Origin: Bacteroidota bacterium
Lineage (GTDB): Bacteria; Bacteroidota; Bacteroidia; Bacteroidales; P3
Assembly (NCBI GenBank): GCA_017860255.1
Contig: JAFNAR010000016.1
Coordinates: 1-55,272 of the forward strand
DNA length: 55,272 bases
Direction of reading: 5' to 3'
A program made the translations under genes and the position numbers. This document shows positions 46,431 to 55,058 of this stretch, piece by piece; within the stretch, counting starts at the first letter, position 1, and every line of letters starts with the position of its first letter. The notes beneath the pieces are model-generated. The model ran no database searches. It was not told the DNA's origin and worked only from the letters and a program-made list of their open reading frames with translations.

Positions 46431-46438
46431 TATTTTTG
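46431..46438 (+). promoter_or_regulatory. Probable promoter of the pigment operon
   Basis: TATTTTTG (TAnnTTTG) lies 74 bp before the ammonia-lyase ATG. This gives a leader of about 65 nt. A -33 TTG is not evident. Confidence 0.5.
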
Positions 46439-46512
46439 CACCTTATTTATGGATTTACTTAAAAAGCAAATACTATTTTGGACTAAATTAAAGAAAACAC
46501 TAATAAAGAATA

Positions 46513-48042
46513 ATGATTAATCTACAAAAAATAACTGATATTCTATTTAATAACTCAAAACTTGAATTAGCTCTAAGTGAAAGAAAAGCTATAGAAGATA
46601 GTTATAATTTTTTACTTAATTTTTCAAAAGATAAAGTTATTTATGGAATAAATACAGGTTTTGGACCAATGGCTCAGTATCGCATTTGTGATAACGACCT
46701 TAATGAGCTTCAATATAATATTATTCGTTCTCATTCTTGTGGAGCAGGAAAGGATTTGGAGCCTTTGTATGTTAGAGCTGCTATGCTTGCACGCTACAAG
46801 ACATTTACTCTTGGAAAATCTGGAGTTCACATTAATTTAGTTAATCAACTAAAAGAGTTTATTAATAAAGAAATCTATCCATCTATTCCAGAACATGGAA
46901 GTGTTGGTGCGAGTGGTGATTTAGTACAATTATCTCACTTGGCTTTAACTCTTATTGGAGAAGGAAATGTTTATTATAAAGGAGAAAAACGTTCAAGTAA
47001 AGAGGTATTGAAGGAATTGACATTAGAACCTCTAAAACTTCATTTAAGAGATGGACTTTCTGCAGTTAATGGAACTGCAGTTATGACAGGGATAGGTTTA
47101 GTTAATTTAATATATTCCAAAAAGCTTATTTCTTGGTCTCTGATTTTCTCATTACTAATGAATGAGATAGCTTCTTCTTATGATGATTTTTTGGCAGAGG
47201 AACTAAACAATACTAAGTTACACTATGGTCAAAGAAGAGTTGCTGAACTTATGCGTCAAATTGCAAAGGATTCGAATTCGATGCTAAAGCGTCAAGATCA
47301 ACTATACAACCAAAAGCATGAAGAAATGTTTTTTGGAAACGAGAAGAAGGTACAACCATATTATTCTTTGCGATGTGTACCTCAAATTTTGGGACCTGTT
47401 TTAGATGAACTTGTTGATTGTGAAAAGGTATTGATAAATGAAATTAATTCTGTCGATGATAATCCTGTTGTTGATATGGAGTCTAAGAGTGTTTATCATG
47501 GAGGAAATTTTCATGGAGATTATATCTCTTTTGAAATGGATAAGCTAAAAATAGCCATTACAAAAATGACAATTCTTTCCGAAAGACAGCTAAATTATTT
47601 ACTTCATGACAGAATAAACGGAATTCTTCCGCCTTTTGTAAACTTAGGAAGATTAGGGTTAAACTATGGGTTGCAAGCAGCTCAATTTACTGCAACTTCA
47701 ACAACTGCAGAATCTCAAACATTATCAAATCCAATGTATGTTCATAGTATTCCAAATAATAACGATAATCAAGATATTGTTTCAATGGGGACTAATTCAG
47801 CTCTTTTAGCAAAAAAAGTTATTGATAATGCTTATCAAGTCTTTGCTATTCAATCTTTAGCTCTCGTTCAAGCAGTAGAAATCCTTCAAATTCAAGATAA
47901 TTTATCTCCAATAACTCAACAATTCTATAAAGATATTAGAAATCTTGTGCCTGTATTTATTGAAGATACTCCTAAATATGAGGAAATAGAAAAAATTATT
48001 GAGTTTTTAAGAACAAAAGAAAAAGGAATAAAACTATACTAA
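46513..48042 (+). CDS. Aromatic amino acid ammonia-lyase (HAL/TAL family), probable tyrosine ammonia-lyase (509 aa)
   Basis: Removes ammonia from an aromatic amino acid via the MIO cofactor. The MIO triad A133-S134-G135 (GSVGASGDLVQLSH) and the catalytic Tyr Y44 (YGINTGFG) are present. The selectivity pair is S73-H74 (RSHSCGAG), the pattern usually read as histidine ammonia-lyase. It heads an aryl-polyene-type operon, where tyrosine would give 4-coumarate as starter, and no other histidine-degradation (hut) gene is nearby. Bacteroidota flexirubin operons are known to carry tyrosine-specific enzymes of this family. Assignment to tyrosine is inference from context. Confidence 0.85.
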   Translation: MINLQKITDILFNNSKLELALSERKAIEDSYNFLLNFSKDKVIYGINTGFGPMAQYRICDNDLNELQYNIIRSHSCGAGKDLEPLYVRAAMLARYKTFTLGKSGVHINLVNQLKEFINKEIYPSIPEHGSVGASGDLVQLSHLALTLIGEGNVYYKGEKRSSKEVLKELTLEPLKLHLRDGLSAVNGTAVMTGIGLVNLIYSKKLISWSLIFSLLMNEIASSYDDFLAEELNNTKLHYGQRRVAELMRQIAKDSNSMLKRQDQLYNQKHEEMFFGNEKKVQPYYSLRCVPQILGPVLDELVDCEKVLINEINSVDDNPVVDMESKSVYHGGNFHGDYISFEMDKLKIAITKMTILSERQLNYLLHDRINGILPPFVNLGRLGLNYGLQAAQFTATSTTAESQTLSNPMYVHSIPNNNDNQDIVSMGTNSALLAKKVIDNAYQVFAIQSLALVQAVEILQIQDNLSPITQQFYKDIRNLVPVFIEDTPKYEEIEKIIEFLRTKEKGIKLY

Positions 48043-48060
48043 CTAAATTTTAAGCAATAA

Positions 48061-48789
48061 ATGGAATATGCATTAGTTACTGGAGGCTCACGTGGAATAG
48101 GGAAAGAAGTGAGTTTGGCTTTGGCAAGGATGGGTTATTGTGTCCTGATTAATTATATATCTAACCAAGATTCTGCTAAAGAAACAAAAGAGATGATTGA
48201 AAAAGAAGGGAATAAAGCTGAACTACTTCCTTTTGATGTTTCAAGCAAATTATCAATAGATTCAGCACTTTTGAAATGGTCTGAAGAGCATCCAAATGAT
48301 TATATTTCAATTTTGGTTAATAATGCAGGAATACGAAAGGATGCTGTTATGATATTTATGCAGGATGAGCAATGGGAAGATGTAATAAATACTAATCTCA
48401 ATTCCTATTTCTATGTAACAAGACGTGTTTTAAAGGATATGTTAACAAAACGTTTTGGAAGAATAATAAATATTGTTTCCCTTTCAGGAATTAAAGGCTT
48501 GCCAGGTCAAACCAACTATTCTGCTGCAAAGGCAGGAGTTATTGGAGCTACAAAGGCATTGGCTCAAGAGGTTGCGGCAAGAAATGTAACTGTAAATGCA
48601 GTTGCTCCAGGTTTTATTTCAACAGATATGACTAAAAACTTAGACGAAGCTTCTTTAAAAAAGCTTATTCCAATAGGAAGATTTGGAAAGCCTGAAGAGG
48701 TTGCAAGTTTGGTTTGTTTTTTGTCTTCAAAACAATCTTCCTATATTACAGGAGAAGTTATTTCAATTAATGGAGGGCTTTATACTTAA
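48061..48789 (+). CDS. fabG: 3-oxoacyl-ACP reductase, FabG-like (242 aa)
   Basis: Short-chain dehydrogenase that would reduce beta-keto groups in each polyene extension cycle with NADPH. The Rossmann motif TGGSRGIG (~6–13), NNAG (~85–88), catalytic Ser in IVSLSG, YSAAK (Tyr/Lys pair, ~151–155) and the C-terminal GGLYT are all visible. It is 18 bp after the ammonia-lyase in the pigment operon, so probably dedicated to that pathway, not to bulk fatty acid synthesis. Confidence 0.93.
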   Translation: MEYALVTGGSRGIGKEVSLALARMGYCVLINYISNQDSAKETKEMIEKEGNKAELLPFDVSSKLSIDSALLKWSEEHPNDYISILVNNAGIRKDAVMIFMQDEQWEDVINTNLNSYFYVTRRVLKDMLTKRFGRIINIVSLSGIKGLPGQTNYSAAKAGVIGATKALAQEVAARNVTVNAVAPGFISTDMTKNLDEASLKKLIPIGRFGKPEEVASLVCFLSSKQSSYITGEVISINGGLYT

Positions 48790-48813
48790 AATTAATAATA
48801 AGATAAGAGCATT

Positions 48814-50037
48814 ATGAAAAGAGTAGTAATAACAGGAATGGGAATTTATTCTTGTATTGGAAAAAATATAGAAGAGGTTGCAAAATCTTTGTATGAAGGG
48901 AAATCTGGAATAGGAATTGATCCTAAGAGAATAGAATATGGTTATCGTTCTCCTTTAACAGGAATTGTTGAAAGACCAACTCAAATAAAAGAATTATTAA
49001 ATCGTCGTTTGCGAATTTGTTTAGCAGAACAAGGAGAATATGCCTATATTGCGACTTTAGAGGCAATGAAGAAAGCTGGGATAGATATGGATTATTTTGA
49101 AAATAATGAAGTAGGAATATTCTATGGGAATGATTCTTCAGCAAAAGCAGTAATAGAGGCTCATACAATTGCAATGGAAAAGAAAGATACAACCTTAATA
49201 GGCTCTGGAGCTATCTTTCAATCTATGAATTCTACTGTAACAATGAATCTTTCGACTATTTTAAAACTAAGAGGAGTAAATATGACCATAAGTGCAGCTT
49301 GTGCAAGTGGGTCACATGCTGTTGGCTTAGGAATGATGTTTATTCGAAATGGATTACAAGATATGGTTATTTGTGGAGGAGCTCAAGAAACAAATTATTT
49401 GTCAATGGGAAGTTTTGATGGAATAAGTGCTTTTTCAACTCGAATTGATGAACCAACTAAGGCTTCTCGTCCTTTTGATACAAATAGAGATGGTTTGGTG
49501 CCAAGCGGTGGAGCAGCAACATTAATATTGGAAGAATATGAACATGCTGTTAAAAGAGGAGCAAAAATTATTGCAGAAGTTGTTGGTTATGGTTTTTCTT
49601 CCAATGGAGCAAATATTTCACAACCAAGTGATAGTGGTTCAATGATTGCAATGGAAAGAGCTATAAAAGATTCAAATTTGTTGGTAAAAGATATTGATTA
49701 TATTAATGCTCATGCAACCTCAACTCCTCAAGGAGATATGTACGAAGCAATTGCTTTAGATAGATTATTTGGAGATTTCCGTCCAATGATTAGTTCTACA
49801 AAGTCAATGACAGGTCATGAATGTTGGATGGCAGGAGCGAGTGAAGTTATTTATTCTATTCTTATGATGCAAAACTCATTTGTTGCTCCAAATATAAATT
49901 TTGAAACTCCAGATGAAGCATCTAAAAACTTAAACATAGTAGCAACAACTAAAGAAAAAAACATTGATATTTTTCTTTCAAACTCATTTGGATTTGGAGG
50001 AACAAATAGTGCCTTAGTTATTAAGAAATTTAAATAA
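48814..50037 (+). CDS. Beta-ketoacyl-ACP synthase, FabF-like, complete catalytic triad (407 aa)
   Basis: A condensing enzyme of the pigment pathway. The Cys-His-His triad is intact: C163 (SAACASGSHAVG), H300 (NAHATSTPQGD) and H335 (MTGHECWMAG). The C-terminal NSFGFGGTNSALV is a family hallmark. It could be the main chain-elongating ketosynthase; a second complete KS and a truncated KS-like protein follow in the operon. The ACP starts 8 bp downstream. Confidence 0.94.
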   Translation: MKRVVITGMGIYSCIGKNIEEVAKSLYEGKSGIGIDPKRIEYGYRSPLTGIVERPTQIKELLNRRLRICLAEQGEYAYIATLEAMKKAGIDMDYFENNEVGIFYGNDSSAKAVIEAHTIAMEKKDTTLIGSGAIFQSMNSTVTMNLSTILKLRGVNMTISAACASGSHAVGLGMMFIRNGLQDMVICGGAQETNYLSMGSFDGISAFSTRIDEPTKASRPFDTNRDGLVPSGGAATLILEEYEHAVKRGAKIIAEVVGYGFSSNGANISQPSDSGSMIAMERAIKDSNLLVKDIDYINAHATSTPQGDMYEAIALDRLFGDFRPMISSTKSMTGHECWMAGASEVIYSILMMQNSFVAPNINFETPDEASKNLNIVATTKEKNIDIFLSNSFGFGGTNSALVIKKFK

Positions 50038-50045
50038 TAAAGTTT

Positions 50046-50288
50046 ATGACAAGAGATGAAATAAAAGAAATTGTAAATGGATTTCTGATTGAAGAAATTG
50101 AAATTGAAGCAGATTCTTTATCTGAAGAAGCATTGCTTAATGAAGATTTAGGAATAGATAGTTTAGACTTTGTTGATATTGTAGTTATTGTTGAAAGAAA
50201 TTTTGGCTTTAAAATTAAACCAGAAGAAATGGCAATGGTTAAAACATTGGGACAATTCTACGATTATATTGAAGAAAAGCTAAAATAG
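50046..50288 (+). CDS. Acyl carrier protein (80 aa)
   Basis: A small acidic protein with the phosphopantetheine attachment site S39 in LGIDSLDFVDIVV. Four-helix ACP pattern and normal length. It is the only ACP in the operon, so it presumably carries the growing polyene. Three bp separate it from the next gene. Confidence 0.95.
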   Translation: MTRDEIKEIVNGFLIEEIEIEADSLSEEALLNEDLGIDSLDFVDIVVIVERNFGFKIKPEEMAMVKTLGQFYDYIEEKLK

Positions 50289-50291
50289 GAA

Positions 50292-51188
50292 GTGTCTGAA
50301 AAAAATAAACAATGGGAAGGGAAAACAGGGGGTGGACAATTTGGTCAATCTTTTTTATTCCTACTTCTTAGAAGAGTTAAGGTAAGTTATGTTTATCCAT
50401 TACTTTTTTTTGTAATCCCATTTTATTTAATTTTTGGAAGAAAAGGCTATAAAGCGATCTTTTCTTTCTTTCATCATAACTTAAGATTAAACAAATTTAG
50501 AGCTTTCTTCTCTACATTTAGGAATCATCACATTTTTGGAGAAGTTGTTTTGGATAAATTTGCTCTTTTGGCAGGAAATAAAAAACAATTTAAGGTTAAT
50601 GTTGAAGGAATAGAGCATTTTAACAAGTTGATTGAAGGAGAAAAAGGATTTATTATTGCTAGTGCACATGTTGGTAATTTTGAATTAGTTGGACATTGTT
50701 TAAGGCAAGATAAAAAGAAAATCAATGGAATTATTTATGGGGGAGAGACTAAGAATTTTCAAAAACAAAGAATTAATGCATTCAATGAATCCAACATTAA
50801 TCTTATATCAGTAAGCAATGATATGTCTCATTTGTTTACTATTAAAGAAGTTCTTGATAAAGGAGAAGTTATTTCAATTCCTTGTGATAGGGTTTTGGGA
50901 AGTAATAAAGTTTATAAGCAAGAGTTCTTAGGCAGTCAAGCTTTTTTTCCTCTAGGAACCTTTAAATTAGCTTCTCAATTAGATGTTCCTATTTTAGCAG
51001 TTTTCATAATGAAAGAAAGAAAATTAAGATATAAAGGTTATACTTTTCTGCTTAATCCCCTAACAGATGAAAAATCTTCAACCAAAAAAGCAGAATATTT
51101 AGCAGAGCAATATGTTTGTGTTTTAGAAAAAATCGTAAAAAAATATCCATCCCAATGGTTTAACTACTATAAATTTTGGGAACAATAA
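50292..51188 (+). CDS. LpxL/HtrB-like lysophospholipid acyltransferase (298 aa)
   Basis: A membrane-associated acyltransferase of the lipid A acyltransferase type. An N-terminal hydrophobic segment (~32–52) precedes the catalytic HX4E motif, H126-VGNF-E131 (IIASAHVGNFELVGH). A second block IPCDRVLGSNK (~198–208) fits the family. In aryl-polyene clusters such enzymes attach the polyene or an acyl chain to a lipid headgroup. The start is GTG 50292; the nearest ATG (50312) is out of frame. Confidence 0.9.
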   Translation: MSEKNKQWEGKTGGGQFGQSFLFLLLRRVKVSYVYPLLFFVIPFYLIFGRKGYKAIFSFFHHNLRLNKFRAFFSTFRNHHIFGEVVLDKFALLAGNKKQFKVNVEGIEHFNKLIEGEKGFIIASAHVGNFELVGHCLRQDKKKINGIIYGGETKNFQKQRINAFNESNINLISVSNDMSHLFTIKEVLDKGEVISIPCDRVLGSNKVYKQEFLGSQAFFPLGTFKLASQLDVPILAVFIMKERKLRYKGYTFLLNPLTDEKSSTKKAEYLAEQYVCVLEKIVKKYPSQWFNYYKFWEQ

Positions 51189-51205
51189 TAAATAATAATA
51201 AGACA

Positions 51206-52291
51206 ATGAAATTACCATCTCCTCAAAAAGAAGTATATTCAAAAGAAAGATTTACAGCACTTCAAGCACAACGTTTAGCGCAAGAAATAGTTTTTGGCCC
51301 AATAGTTTTTCAAGTTTCAAGACTTATGGTTAAATTTGGAATTTTTCAATTGTTAGATGAAAACAAGAATGGTTTAACAATGAAAGAAATATCTCAAAAA
51401 ACATCTATAAGTGAATATGGAGTGAAAGTTTTGTTGGAGTCTTCTCTTACAATAGGAACAGTACTTATTAAAGAAGATAGATTTGTATTGGCTAAAGCAG
51501 GTTGGTTTTTATTGAATGATAAGATGGCAAAGGTAAATATGGATTTTAATCACGATGTAAACTATTTGGGTATGTTTGATTTGGAGGCTGCAATTCTAAA
51601 TGGTAAACCTGAGGGATTAAATGTTTTTGGAGATTGGCCTACAATTTATGAAGGATTATCCCAATTACCTGAGCAAGTTCAAAAAAGCTGGTTTGGATTT
51701 GACCATTTTTATTCCGATTGTTCTTTCGAAGAAGCTTTAGATATTATTTTCAGAAGTCCAGTAAAAACAATTTTAGATGTTGGAGGAAACACTGGACGTT
51801 TTGCAATAAAATGTGTAGAATATTCCAATGAAGTAAATGTTACAATTATGGATTTGCCTCAACAATTGGAAATGATGAAAGAAAATACTTCAAAAACAAT
51901 TGGAAAGGAAAGAATACATGGACATAAGGCTAATTTATTAGATAACTCTTCTGTTTTCCCAAAAGGATTTGATATTATTTGGATGAGTCAGTTCTTGGAT
52001 TGTTTTTCTGAAGATGAGGTTATCAGCATATTAATCCGTGTATCCAATTCGATGGAAAAAGGCTCAAGGTTATTTATTATGGAAACATTTTGGGATAGAC
52101 AGCGTTTTGAGACAGCTTCCTATTGTTTGGCTCAAATAAGTTTATATTTTACTGCAATGGCAAATGGAAATAGCAAGATGTATTATTCTTATGATATGGA
52201 AAGATGTGTTAATGTGGCAAATTTGGAAGTAGAAGAAATAGTTGATGGATTAGGATTAGGCCATAGTATAATGATTTGCAAGAGAAAATAG
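51206..52291 (+). CDS. SAM-dependent O-methyltransferase with winged-helix dimerisation domain (361 aa)
   Basis: A class I methyltransferase in the plant-like O-methyltransferase (methyltransf_2) family. The N-terminal winged helix (~20–90) is for dimerisation; the SAM site is ILDVGGNTGRFAI (~188–200), followed by MDLPQQLE and a conserved IWMSQFLDCFSEDE block. It probably modifies the aromatic head group or polyene. I chose ATG 51206; the in-frame TTG at 51176 would overlap the acyltransferase end by 13 nt and has no supporting ribosome site. Confidence 0.9.
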   Translation: MKLPSPQKEVYSKERFTALQAQRLAQEIVFGPIVFQVSRLMVKFGIFQLLDENKNGLTMKEISQKTSISEYGVKVLLESSLTIGTVLIKEDRFVLAKAGWFLLNDKMAKVNMDFNHDVNYLGMFDLEAAILNGKPEGLNVFGDWPTIYEGLSQLPEQVQKSWFGFDHFYSDCSFEEALDIIFRSPVKTILDVGGNTGRFAIKCVEYSNEVNVTIMDLPQQLEMMKENTSKTIGKERIHGHKANLLDNSSVFPKGFDIIWMSQFLDCFSEDEVISILIRVSNSMEKGSRLFIMETFWDRQRFETASYCLAQISLYFTAMANGNSKMYYSYDMERCVNVANLEVEEIVDGLGLGHSIMICKRK

Positions 52292-52293
52292 TA

Positions 52294-52725
52294 ATGGAAA
52301 AAGAAAAAGCTCACAAATACATACCTCAAAAGCCACCATTTGTGATGGTTGAAGATTTGTTATTTTGTGATAGCAAGATTTGCCGAACAAATTTTATTAT
52401 TAAGGAAGATAATCTTTTTGTAAAGGAAGGACAATTTATTGAAGCAGGAATTATTGAAAATATTGCTCAAACTTGTGCCACAAGAATAGGTTATATTAAT
52501 ACTCATTTACAACAAGAAACTATTAAGATTGGAATGATAGCTTCTATCAAAAACTTAAAGATTAATAAACTTGTTAAGGTTGGGAATATTTTGGAAACTA
52601 TGGTTGAAGAAACAATGAGTGGCTATTTTAATATGACAATTCTTAATGCAAGGGTTGAGTGCAAGGGAGAAATAATAGCAGAGTGTGAAATTAAGGTAGC
52701 TTTAACAGATATTGAAACAAACTAA
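52294..52725 (+). CDS. Hotdog-fold 3-hydroxyacyl-ACP dehydratase-like protein (143 aa)
   Basis: Predicted dehydratase step of the polyene cycle. The hotdog motif is IPQKPPFVMVEDLL at ~10–23. In FabZ/FabA-type enzymes this position holds the catalytic His (PHRxP), but here it is Q12. The glutamate of the second motif (GIIENIAQ, E55) is kept. So either the Gln variant still works, as in other Bacteroidota pigment operons with this pattern, or another protein dehydrates. ATG 52294 is preferred over TTG 52276, which overlaps the methyltransferase stop. Confidence 0.85.
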   Translation: MEKEKAHKYIPQKPPFVMVEDLLFCDSKICRTNFIIKEDNLFVKEGQFIEAGIIENIAQTCATRIGYINTHLQQETIKIGMIASIKNLKINKLVKVGNILETMVEETMSGYFNMTILNARVECKGEIIAECEIKVALTDIETN

Positions 52726-52733
52726 TAAATGGA

Positions 52734-53165
52734 ATGAACAATAAAGAAATAATATTACAAGAAGAGAAAGAGATTGAAATCCGTTTTAGTGAAGTAGATT
52801 CAATGAATATTGTTTGGCATGGATCATATGCTCTTTACTTGGAAGATGCTCGAGAAGCCTTTGGAAGAAAATATAATTTGGAATATCTCTATATGTTTGC
52901 TCAAGGTTACTATGCACCTTTAGTAGAAATAAAACTTAATTATAAACGTCCTCTAAAATATAAGGATAAAGCAAAAATACAAATCACTTATAGAAATACT
53001 GATGCTGCCAAAATAATATTTGATTATAAAATCATAGATTTAGAAACTAATGAAGTATTGGCAATAGCCCACACAATTCAAGTATTTTTAGATAAAGACT
53101 ATAATTTAGTTTGGTCAACTCCTGAATTCTTTTTGGAGTGGAAAAAGATGAATAATATACTATGA
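52734..53165 (+). CDS. 4-hydroxybenzoyl-CoA/YbgC-type acyl thioesterase (143 aa)
   Basis: Hotdog thioesterase of the 4HBT family. The signature EIRFSEVDSMNIVWHGSYALYLEDARE has catalytic Asp D22 and the HGxY pair. It probably releases or edits acyl chains in the pigment pathway. It is 8 bp after the dehydratase, and its stop overlaps the next gene's start (ATGA). Confidence 0.93.
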   Translation: MNNKEIILQEEKEIEIRFSEVDSMNIVWHGSYALYLEDAREAFGRKYNLEYLYMFAQGYYAPLVEIKLNYKRPLKYKDKAKIQITYRNTDAAKIIFDYKIIDLETNEVLAIAHTIQVFLDKDYNLVWSTPEFFLEWKKMNNIL

Positions 53166-54322
53166 TTTATAAGATAAGTGATAATATTATTTCTTCATTA
53201 GGCTTTGGATCTAAAGAAAACTATTCTCAAATAAAGAATGGTAATTCAGGATTAAAACTATATGAAGATAAGTTTCACCTTCCAGAACCTTTCTTTGCTT
53301 CATTAATGGAAGAAGAGTTAATTAATGATAAGTTTTCTTCTATGTGCAAACCTACAAATGAAAAATATACTAAATTAGAAAAGCTATCAATTCTTTCATG
53401 CTCTGATGCAATAGACAAAGCACTGATAAATCCTTCTTCCAATGAGGTTCTATTCATTTTTTCAACCACAAAAGGAAATGTAGAATTATTGGAAGAAAAC
53501 AAAGAATTTGAGAAAGAAAGAGTTTATTTATGGAAATCTGCTCAAATAATAAAGGACTATTTCAATAATCCAAATGAGCCTATTGTTGTAACCAATGCTT
53601 GTATATCAGGAATAGCAGCTCAGCTAACAGCTATAAATTTCCTTAAAAATCATAATTTCAAATATGCAATTGTAATTGGTGCAGAAGTTTTGTCAAAGTT
53701 TATTATTTCTGGTTTTCAATCTTTCAAAGCTCTTTCCAAGCAAATGTGTAAGCCATTTGATAGGGATAGAGATGGATTAAATCTTGGAGAGGGTGCTACA
53801 ACAATAATTTATAAGATTGCTAATGAAGATGAGAATATTCCAAAAGATGCAATAAAATTCGTTGGTGGAGCTGTACGTAATGATGCAAATCATATTTCAG
53901 GACCATCACGCCAAGGGGAAGGACTCTTCAATGCAATTAATGCAACGATAAAAGGATATGAAAAAAATAAACTATCCTTTATTAATGCTCATGCTACTTC
54001 AACAGTCTATAATGACAATATGGAGTCCTTTGCGATAGAGCGTTCAGGAATTAATCATATACCTGTAAATAGCCTAAAACCATACTTTGGGCACACCTTA
54101 GGAGCAGCAGGAGTTTTAGAAACTATAATTTCTTCATATAGTTTATTGGATAATACCATAATCAAGACTCTTAACCATAAAAACTATGGAGTAGATAAAT
54201 CCATAATTATAAACAAGGAAAATCAAAAAAGTGAAAAAACAGCTTTCATTAAACTAATTTCAGGATTTGGAGGAAGCAACGCAGCAATAATGTTTGAAAA
54301 AGCAGGATATGAAAAATATTGA
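53162..54322 (+). CDS. Beta-ketoacyl-ACP synthase, second complete copy (386 aa)
   Basis: A condensing enzyme with intact C147 (TNACISGIAAQ), H277 (NAHATSTVYND) and H311 (FGHTLGAAG). The N-terminal half is more diverged from FabF than the KS at 48814–50037. ATGA overlap with the thioesterase and a 14-nt overlap with the downstream truncated KS-like gene indicate tight coupling. It may form a heterodimer with that protein, as a ketosynthase:chain-length-factor pair does in aryl-polyene synthesis. Confidence 0.92.
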   Translation: MIYKISDNIISSLGFGSKENYSQIKNGNSGLKLYEDKFHLPEPFFASLMEEELINDKFSSMCKPTNEKYTKLEKLSILSCSDAIDKALINPSSNEVLFIFSTTKGNVELLEENKEFEKERVYLWKSAQIIKDYFNNPNEPIVVTNACISGIAAQLTAINFLKNHNFKYAIVIGAEVLSKFIISGFQSFKALSKQMCKPFDRDRDGLNLGEGATTIIYKIANEDENIPKDAIKFVGGAVRNDANHISGPSRQGEGLFNAINATIKGYEKNKLSFINAHATSTVYNDNMESFAIERSGINHIPVNSLKPYFGHTLGAAGVLETIISSYSLLDNTIIKTLNHKNYGVDKSIIINKENQKSEKTAFIKLISGFGGSNAAIMFEKAGYEKY

Positions 54323-54920
54323 AATAAAAGCTTGGTGCAGGATAACCAATAATAAAGTTTTGCTTAATGGAGAAGAATTGCAAATACCCATTAAAGAAAA
54401 CACCTCTTGGCTCACAAACATATATAAAAGCCTAAAAATAGATTATCCTAAATACTTTAAGATGGATAAACTTTCAAAGTCAGGATTTCTTGCCTCAGAG
54501 ATAATAATGAGAAAGCTTAATATCGAACCTTTAAAACCCAAACCCAATTGGTCAATAATCTTAATGAATAATTCCTCCTCTTTGGAAACAGATAAGGAAT
54601 TTCAAAAAACAATTCAATCACCGTCTGACTATTTCCCTTCTCCTTCTGTTTTTGTTTATACATTAGCAAATATTGTAACAGGAGAAATAGCAATAAGAAA
54701 CAAGATTATTGGTGAAACACTTTTTTATGTACACCAAAAATTCTCTGCACAGCATCTTTATCAATACTCCTTAGATTCTTTTTCTGACCAATCAATTGAT
54801 AATGTACTTTGTGGATGGGTGGAAGATGGTGATGGAGATATTGATGTATTAATGTTTGCAATTGCAGAAAGCTCAGATAAGAATGATTTTACAATAGAGA
54901 ATATCTCTAAACTTTATTAA
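54309..54920 (+). CDS. Truncated ketosynthase/chain-length-factor-like protein (203 aa)
   Basis: Looks like the N-terminal half of a thiolase-fold ketosynthase: residues ~45–170 (KLSKSGFLASEIIM; IILMNNSSSLETDKEFQ; PSPSVFVYTLANIVTGEIAIRNKIIGE) follow the KS core up to the active site. The active-site Cys position seems to hold a non-Cys residue (the TLANIVTGE region), and no C-terminal His motifs exist. In E. coli-type aryl-polyene clusters a KS homologue without activity (ApeC) acts as chain-length factor; this is the likely role. ATG 54309 is preferred over TTG 54294. It is the last gene of the operon in this window. Confidence 0.78.
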   Translation: MKNIEIKAWCRITNNKVLLNGEELQIPIKENTSWLTNIYKSLKIDYPKYFKMDKLSKSGFLASEIIMRKLNIEPLKPKPNWSIILMNNSSSLETDKEFQKTIQSPSDYFPSPSVFVYTLANIVTGEIAIRNKIIGETLFYVHQKFSAQHLYQYSLDSFSDQSIDNVLCGWVEDGDGDIDVLMFAIAESSDKNDFTIENISKLY

Positions 54921-54989
54921 AATCTTTCTCAACAAAAAGTAAATTTAGTTTATAAAATATTAGAATTTGAATATATAAAATTAGATCTT

Positions 54990-55058
54990 GATTCTAATTT
55001 ACTGAAACGAAGTTTTAATAAATTAAAACAAGGATTCATTTTATTTTTATAAAGACTT
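54990..55058 (-). repeat. Copy C of the dispersed intergenic element
   Basis: The reverse complement of 54999–55058 aligns ungapped to 41842–41901. Its distal end CGTTTCAGTAAATTA also matches copy A at 26073–26087 and 26114–26125. Confidence 0.8.

Noticed and set aside
46513..48042. Histidine-degradation enzyme HutH
   Set aside because: No hutU, hutI or other histidine-pathway gene is near, and the gene heads a polyene pigment operon. The motif evidence alone is ambiguous.
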